Origin: an uncultured beta proteobacterium
GTDB taxonomy: Bacteria; Pseudomonadota; Gammaproteobacteria; Burkholderiales; Rhodocyclaceae
Direction of reading: 5' to 3'
Assembly (NCBI GenBank): GCA_903917505.1
Contig: CAIXAY010000022.1
Span: 1 to 9,699 of the forward strand
Length of the DNA: 9,699 bases
The notes under the pieces are model-generated. The model ran no database searches. It saw only the letters and a list, made by a program, of their open reading frames with translations, and was not told where the DNA came from. Positions within the stretch are counted from its first letter, which is position 1. Each line of letters begins with the position of its first letter. Shown here in pieces: positions 5,977 to 9,699 of the stretch. The translations under genes and the position numbers were made by a program.

Positions 5977-6525
5977 ATGAAACGTGAAATAAAAATCATC
6001 GCCGCCGCGCTCGCAGGCTTGGCGCTCGTCGCCGGCTGCGCCACCGTGCCAACGGCGCCGAGCGTGATGGCGCTGCCCGGCAACGGCAAGAATTTCGACA
6101 CTTTCCGTTTCGATGACGGCGACTGTCGGCAATACGCGTCGCAGCAGGTCGGCGGAGCATCGAATGATGCCGCCGTGCGCAGCGCCGTCGTCGGCACGGT
6201 CATAGGCGCAGCGGCCGGCGCGGCGATTGGCGGACACTCAGGCGCCGGCGTCGGTGCCGGCACCGGTCTGCTGTTCGGCAGCGCTTACGGCGCGGGCTCG
6301 CAGTACGACGCCAACTACGGCTCGCAGCGCCAGTACGACGCGGCCTACATTCAATGCATGTACGCCAAGGGCCACAAGGTCCCGGTGCCGGGCGCCTACG
6401 GGCGGGCCTGGACGCAGGCGCCGAGCGAGTCGGCATACGTAACAGGCACCCCGCCGCCACCGCCTCCCGGTTCGCCGCCACCACCACCACCCTCCGGTTC
6501 GGCGCCGCCGCCCCCGCCGCGCTGA
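5977..6525 (+). CDS. Glycine-zipper lipoprotein with proline-rich C-terminal tail
   Basis: A 182-residue predicted lipoprotein. The signal sequence ends in the lipobox LVAGC, making Cys21 the lipidated residue; Ala at +2 favours transport to the outer membrane. Residues 73-105 form a glycine zipper: glycine falls at every fourth position (73, 77, 81, 85, 89, 93, 97, 101, 105), a pattern that packs helices tightly in or on membranes. Flanking segments hold Cys50 (GDCRQYASQQ) and Cys127 (YIQCMYAKGH), as in other short glycine-zipper lipoproteins. The last 25 residues are almost all proline in blocks of six, six and five separated by Gly/Ser/Ala. Such proteins are often linked to envelope integrity, but no exact role can be assigned. 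It probably shares a transcript with the exported protein 21 bp upstream. It converges on hpnE with only 11 bp between stop codons. Confidence 0.85.
   Translation: MKREIKIIAAALAGLALVAGCATVPTAPSVMALPGNGKNFDTFRFDDGDCRQYASQQVGGASNDAAVRSAVVGTVIGAAAGAAIGGHSGAGVGAGTGLLFGSAYGAGSQYDANYGSQRQYDAAYIQCMYAKGHKVPVPGAYGRAWTQAPSESAYVTGTPPPPPPGSPPPPPPSGSAPPPPPR
6451..6522 (+). repeat. Proline-codon repeat encoding the polyproline tail
   Basis: Blocks of six, six and five CCN proline codons are separated by Gly-Ser and Ser-Gly-Ser-Ala. Ribosomes stall on consecutive prolines without elongation factor P, so this lipoprotein should depend on EF-P. The low-complexity DNA is also prone to length change between strains. 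Confidence 0.7.
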
Positions 6526-6536
6526 TATTCGGCGAT

Positions 6537-7880
6537 CTACGCCAGCGGCGCCGTCGCAGCTTCGTCTGCCGGCGCCGTTGCCGTATCCAGGACGGCGCAA
6601 GCCGCCGCAACGCCGCTGCGTACCGCGCCTTCCAGCGTCGCCGGGTAGTCGGCGCAAGTGTAGTCGCCGGCCAGCCAAAGGCCTTGGCGCGCGGTCTTGG
6701 CCGCTGGCCGGGCGAGGCCCGGGCGGCACGAGAAGGTGGCGCGCCGTTCGCGGATGACGCGCTGCCACAAGGGCGGCGGCAGTTTTCTGCCCAGCGCCGC
6801 TTCGAGTTCGGCGTGCAGGGCTGAGACCAGGTCCGCGTCAGTGGCTTCATTGCGCTTGCCGTGGGCGCTGAGGACGAAGCTCATGACGCCGGGCGCCGCC
6901 CCGAGTGCGCCGCGATCGAAGACCCATTGCCCGATGCCCGCGTTCGTGCGATTGTCCAGCCCGAGCATGGGCCAGGGCAGGCGCAGCGCCGGCGGATAGC
7001 CGGCATAGACCGTGGTGATCGGCTCGTACTGATAGCCGGCGAGCGATTGCGCCAGGGCAGCGGTTTGCCGGTGTCCGGCGAGCAAAGCGGCGGCGTGCTG
7101 CGGCGCCACGGCCAGAATGACAGTGTCAAATGATTCGCCGCCGACCAAGAGCGGCAGCTCGAGCGTTTCAATGCGCGTCGACAGGCGGATCCTGCCGCCG
7201 TGCGCGGCAATGAAAGTTGCGGCGGCGTTGGGGAAAAGCTGGTCGAGATCGGCGGCCGGCAGCAGCAGGTCGGTGTCGGCGCGGGCGCCGCCGAGGCTGT
7301 CGCGCAGGACGTTGGCGAAGATCTGGGCCGAGGCATCTTGCGGCGCGGTGTTGAGCGCGGCGAGGCACAGCGGCTCCCAAAGGTAACGGCGCAAGCTGCC
7401 GTGCTGCCCCTGGCGGTCGAGCAGTTCGCCCACGGTGCAATCGGCGCCGAGGTCGAAATTGCAGGCCTGCAGGAAGCGCATGCAGCGCGCCGCGGCGATT
7501 TTCTCGGCAAGGCTGCAGCCGCTCGCGCTCATCAAGCCGGTTGCCAGCCGGAGCGGCGCCGGCAGCCATCGCCCGCGCGGCAGGCGCAGGCGGAAGCCGG
7601 CGGCCGGATAGTGCAGGTCGAGCGGCAGGCGCTTGAGGCAGCGTTCGGGATCGGCGCCGACCGTGCGCATCAGGCGCAGCGTCTCGCGATACGCGCCGAT
7701 CAAAATGTGCTGGCCGTTGTCGAGCGCCTGGCCGTCGGCAAGGACGCTGCGCGCCCGGCCGCCGAGCTGCCTGGCCGCTTCGAAAACCGTCGGACTGGCG
7801 CCGTTCCGGCACAGTTCGACCGCGGCGGCGAGCCCGGCCCAGCCGCCGCCGATGACGGCGACTCTGAGCTTTGAATTCAC
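6537..7880 (-). CDS. hpnE: Hydroxysqualene dehydroxylase HpnE (squalene-associated FAD-dependent desaturase)
   Basis: HpnE reduces hydroxysqualene to squalene, the last step of the bacterial three-enzyme route. The 447-residue flavoprotein has the dinucleotide-binding motif VAVIGGGWAGLAAA (8-20, glycines 11-13 and 16), an acidic strand end at VFEAARQLGGRA (32-43), and the C-terminal FAD motif LAGDYTCADYPATLEGA (403-419) of the phytoene-desaturase-like amine oxidase family. Length and motif order match the family. The start is a GTG at 7880: it lies seven codons before the FAD motif and has GGGA 8 nt upstream. The frame is open to 7955, but that would run into hpnD. It is third in hpnC-hpnD-hpnE, 41 bp after hpnD, and converges on the glycine-zipper lipoprotein gene. 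The identity is supported by both its sequence and its neighbours. Confidence 0.93.
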   Translation of the reverse strand: MNSKLRVAVIGGGWAGLAAAVELCRNGASPTVFEAARQLGGRARSVLADGQALDNGQHILIGAYRETLRLMRTVGADPERCLKRLPLDLHYPAAGFRLRLPRGRWLPAPLRLATGLMSASGCSLAEKIAAARCMRFLQACNFDLGADCTVGELLDRQGQHGSLRRYLWEPLCLAALNTAPQDASAQIFANVLRDSLGGARADTDLLLPAADLDQLFPNAAATFIAAHGGRIRLSTRIETLELPLLVGGESFDTVILAVAPQHAAALLAGHRQTAALAQSLAGYQYEPITTVYAGYPPALRLPWPMLGLDNRTNAGIGQWVFDRGALGAAPGVMSFVLSAHGKRNEATDADLVSALHAELEAALGRKLPPPLWQRVIRERRATFSCRPGLARPAAKTARQGLWLAGDYTCADYPATLEGAVRSGVAAACAVLDTATAPADEAATAPLA

Positions 7881-7921
7881 ACGAGGAATCCCGACGCTTG
7901 GCTTGCGCTGGCCATGCCGGA

Positions 7922-8755
7922 TCAGCCCTTGATCCAGGTGCGCCAGGCGATCCACAGCTTGCGCACCGGCGTCAGCGAGGTGCGCTGGCTCAATACCTGG
8001 CAGCCGTCGCGCCGGATTTCGGCGAGCAGGGTGCGATAGATGGCGGCCATCACCAGGCCGGGACGCTGCGCCTTGCGGTCGGCCGCCGGCAATTCGCTCA
8101 TGGCCTGGGTGTAGTACTGCTCGGCGCGTTCGATCTGGAACTCCATCAGCCGGCGGAAGTTATCGCTGTAGCGCGCATTGAACAGGTCGGCTAGCGGCAC
8201 TTCGAAGCGCTTCAGTTCGTCGAGCGGCAGGTAGACGCGGCCGCGGCGCGCGTCTTCACCGACGTCGCGGATGATGTTGGTCAGCTGGAAAGCCGTGCCG
8301 AGGTCATGCGCGTACTTCTGCGTCTGCCGGTCCGCGTAGCCGAAGATTTCTGCGGCGAGCAGGCCGACGACGCTGGCGACGCGGTAGCAGTAAAGCGACA
8401 GCGCCTTGAAGTCGAGGTAGCGCGTCTGCTGCAGGTCCATCTCCATGCCGTCGATGATTTCGAGCAGTTGCTCCTGCGGCAGGTTGAAATGCGCTAGCAC
8501 CGGCTGCAGTGCCTGGGTCACCGGGTGTTCCGGCTGGCCGGCGTAGAGCCGGGCCAGCTCCTGGCGCCACCACGCGAGCTTGGTCGCAGCGAGTTGCGGG
8601 TCGTGGCATTCATCGACGACGTCGTCGACTTCGCGGCAGAACGCATAGAGCGCGGTAATGGCGCGCCGCCGCAGGGGCGGCAGGAACAGGAAGCTGTAAT
8701 AAAAGCTCGAGCCGCTGGCGGCGGCTTTCTGCTGGCAATATTCGTCAGGGGTCAT
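7922..8755 (-). CDS. hpnD: Presqualene diphosphate synthase HpnD
   Basis: HpnD condenses two farnesyl diphosphates into presqualene diphosphate, the first committed step to squalene. The 277-residue all-helical protein has the two aspartate-rich motifs that bind diphosphate through magnesium: REVDDVVDE (41-49, Asp44 and Asp48) and NIIRDVGEDARRGRVYLP (160-177, Asp164 and Asp168). YAFCREVDD and QLTNIIRDV are typical of the squalene/phytoene synthase family. I separate it from HpnC by the three-gene order and by HpnC's more divergent second motif. ATG 8755 overlaps the hpnC stop as ATGA (8752-8755), and AGGA at 8762-8765 is 6 nt upstream, so translation is coupled and also has its own ribosome site. 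Phytoene synthase is the alternative, made unlikely by hpnC and hpnE on either side. Confidence 0.93.
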   Translation of the reverse strand: MTPDEYCQQKAAASGSSFYYSFLFLPPLRRRAITALYAFCREVDDVVDECHDPQLAATKLAWWRQELARLYAGQPEHPVTQALQPVLAHFNLPQEQLLEIIDGMEMDLQQTRYLDFKALSLYCYRVASVVGLLAAEIFGYADRQTQKYAHDLGTAFQLTNIIRDVGEDARRGRVYLPLDELKRFEVPLADLFNARYSDNFRRLMEFQIERAEQYYTQAMSELPAADRKAQRPGLVMAAIYRTLLAEIRRDGCQVLSQRTSLTPVRKLWIAWRTWIKG

Positions 8756-9603
8756 GCGCAGTCCTGGAAGGTGCTGATTGGTTTTCCCGATTCTTGCATA
8801 AACAGCGCCCGGCCGGCCATGATCAGCCAGTCGGCGCTGCACAGCTGCGGGCGACAGCGGAAAACGTCGCCGCGCGCGCGCTGTATCCGTTCGAGGATGC
8901 GCAGGCCGCCCTGTAGGGTCAGGCGGATTTCCCAGCCCATGCGCCCGGGCAGGCGATGCACCAGCGGCGCGCCGGCGAGCATCAGGCGCCGCGTGCGCTC
9001 GCACTCGAAGTCGAGCAGGGCGCCCCACGGCGCGCTCCAGCGGCGGTCGGCGAGCTGTTCTTCGGCGATGCCGAAGCGTACGAGATCGCTGCGCGGCAGA
9101 TAGATGCGGCCCTTGTCCCAGTCTATGCCGATGTCCTGCCAGAAGTTGATCAGCTGCAGCGCCGTGCAAATGCAGTCGGAGCGGCGCAACTGATCTTCGC
9201 CGGTGCGCTCGACGAGGTGCAGCAGCAGGCGTCCGACCGGATTGGCCGAGCGCCGGCAGTAGTCGAGCAGCTCCGGATAATCGGCGTAGCGCTTCTTGAC
9301 CACATCCTGGGCGAAGGCGTCGATGAGGTCGCGAAAGAGTTGCAGCGGCAGCCGCCATTCTCCGACGACTGCGGCGAGCTCGTCGAACGCCGCGTCGGAG
9401 CAGGGCTCGCCGTGCTCGATACGGTCGAGTTCGCGGCGATAGGCGTCGAGCGCCTGCAGGCGGTCCGCGTCGCTGGCCTCGCCCTCGTCGGCGATATCGT
9501 CGGCGCCGCGCGCGAAACGATAGATGGCCTCGATCGGGCGGCGCAGTTTTCTGGGCAGCAGGACGGAGGCGACAGGAAAGTTTTCGTAATGGGCTACGGG
9601 CAT
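8752..9603 (-). CDS. hpnC: Hydroxysqualene synthase HpnC
   Basis: HpnC converts presqualene diphosphate to hydroxysqualene, between HpnD and HpnE in the pathway. The 283-residue product is a squalene/phytoene synthase homologue with ARGADDIADE (31-40, Asp35 and Asp39) and a second motif, NFWQDIGIDWDKGRIYLP (153-170, Asp157 and Asp161). The FWQD form is typical of HpnC rather than HpnD. The N-terminal PVAHYENFPVAS, which follows the start codon, also fits HpnC. ATG 9603 is chosen because it opens that conserved N-terminus; the frame continues 28 codons further, to 9687, without recognisable similarity. No clear Shine-Dalgarno precedes it. It is the first gene of the hpnC-hpnD-hpnE set, and its promoter probably straddles the right window edge. 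The assignment between HpnC and HpnD rests on motifs and order. Confidence 0.92.
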   Translation of the reverse strand: MPVAHYENFPVASVLLPRKLRRPIEAIYRFARGADDIADEGEASDADRLQALDAYRRELDRIEHGEPCSDAAFDELAAVVGEWRLPLQLFRDLIDAFAQDVVKKRYADYPELLDYCRRSANPVGRLLLHLVERTGEDQLRRSDCICTALQLINFWQDIGIDWDKGRIYLPRSDLVRFGIAEEQLADRRWSAPWGALLDFECERTRRLMLAGAPLVHRLPGRMGWEIRLTLQGGLRILERIQRARGDVFRCRPQLCSADWLIMAGRALFMQESGKPISTFQDCA

Positions 9604-9674
9604 CGCGGCTAATGTAGGCTGGCTGGGCTGATTCTTGCATTGCCTGCTGAGCTTTAAGCGTTCCAGCGGCTGAC

Positions 9675-9680
9675 AGTATA
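9675..9680 (-). promoter_or_regulatory. Possible -10 element of the hpnCDE promoter
   Basis: TATACT on the minus strand (five of six matches to TATAAT) lies about 70 bp before the hpnC start. A -35 element at normal spacing would fall just beyond position 9699, outside the window, so the promoter cannot be confirmed. Confidence 0.35.
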
Positions 9681-9699
9681 GGCACATCTCGGGTAAAAT

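Noticed and set aside
6238..6850. Minus-strand frames over the lipoprotein and the end of hpnE
   Set aside because: Arg/Ala-rich shadows of genes with clear signal sequences or FAD motifs; no start context or family similarity.
7922..9685. A single 587-residue protein spanning hpnC and hpnD
   Set aside because: Only the last 277 residues match a family (HpnD). The first half is hpnC read in the wrong frame and is Arg/Ala-rich. Two separate genes with an ATGA overlap explain the region.

Overview
The window is GC-rich, densely coding bacterial chromosome with no mobile element, CRISPR array, tRNA or rRNA gene that I can see. Gene content and protein style suggest a betaproteobacterium, probably close to Rhodocyclales. 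The pointers are the hopanoid-type squalene genes hpnC, hpnD and hpnE, a tesA/ybbA divergent pair, a selenouridine synthase, and an NDP-forming acyl-CoA synthetase of the kind common in that group. The taxonomic call is inference from gene style, not from a marker gene.

Layout. (1) Positions 1-3184, minus strand, read right to left: tesA (lysophospholipase/thioesterase), mnmH (tRNA 2-selenouridine synthase, coupled to tesA by an ATGA overlap), then after 68 bp an NDP-forming acyl-CoA synthetase cut off by the left window edge. (2) Positions 3183-3869, plus strand: ybbA, an ABC ATPase divergent from tesA. The two start codons share a CATG, so there is no intergenic space between them. (3) Positions 3983-5437, plus: an HDOD-GAF signalling protein. 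(4) Positions 5584-6525, plus: two small exported proteins, one Tyr/Pro-rich and periplasmic, one a glycine-zipper lipoprotein with a proline-rich tail. They probably form an operon with a possible ECF-type promoter. (5) Positions 6537-9603, minus: hpnC-hpnD-hpnE, read right to left, which convert farnesyl diphosphate to squalene.

How the parts work together. HpnD, HpnC and HpnE are the three-step bacterial squalene route (presqualene diphosphate, hydroxysqualene, squalene), normally feeding squalene-hopene cyclase, which is not in this window. TesA and YbbA are neighbours in E. coli too, where YbbA works with the permease YbbP; no ybbP follows ybbA here. The HDOD-GAF protein and the two small envelope proteins have no assigned function, and the small pair is the least explained part of the window.

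No stretch longer than 300 bases lacks a gene. The longest gaps are 5438-5583 (146 bp) and 3870-3982 (113 bp). I found no clear evidence of a previously undescribed multi-gene system. The most worthwhile follow-ups are the small exported pair, the ybbA without its permease, and the zero-length tesA/ybbA divergence.
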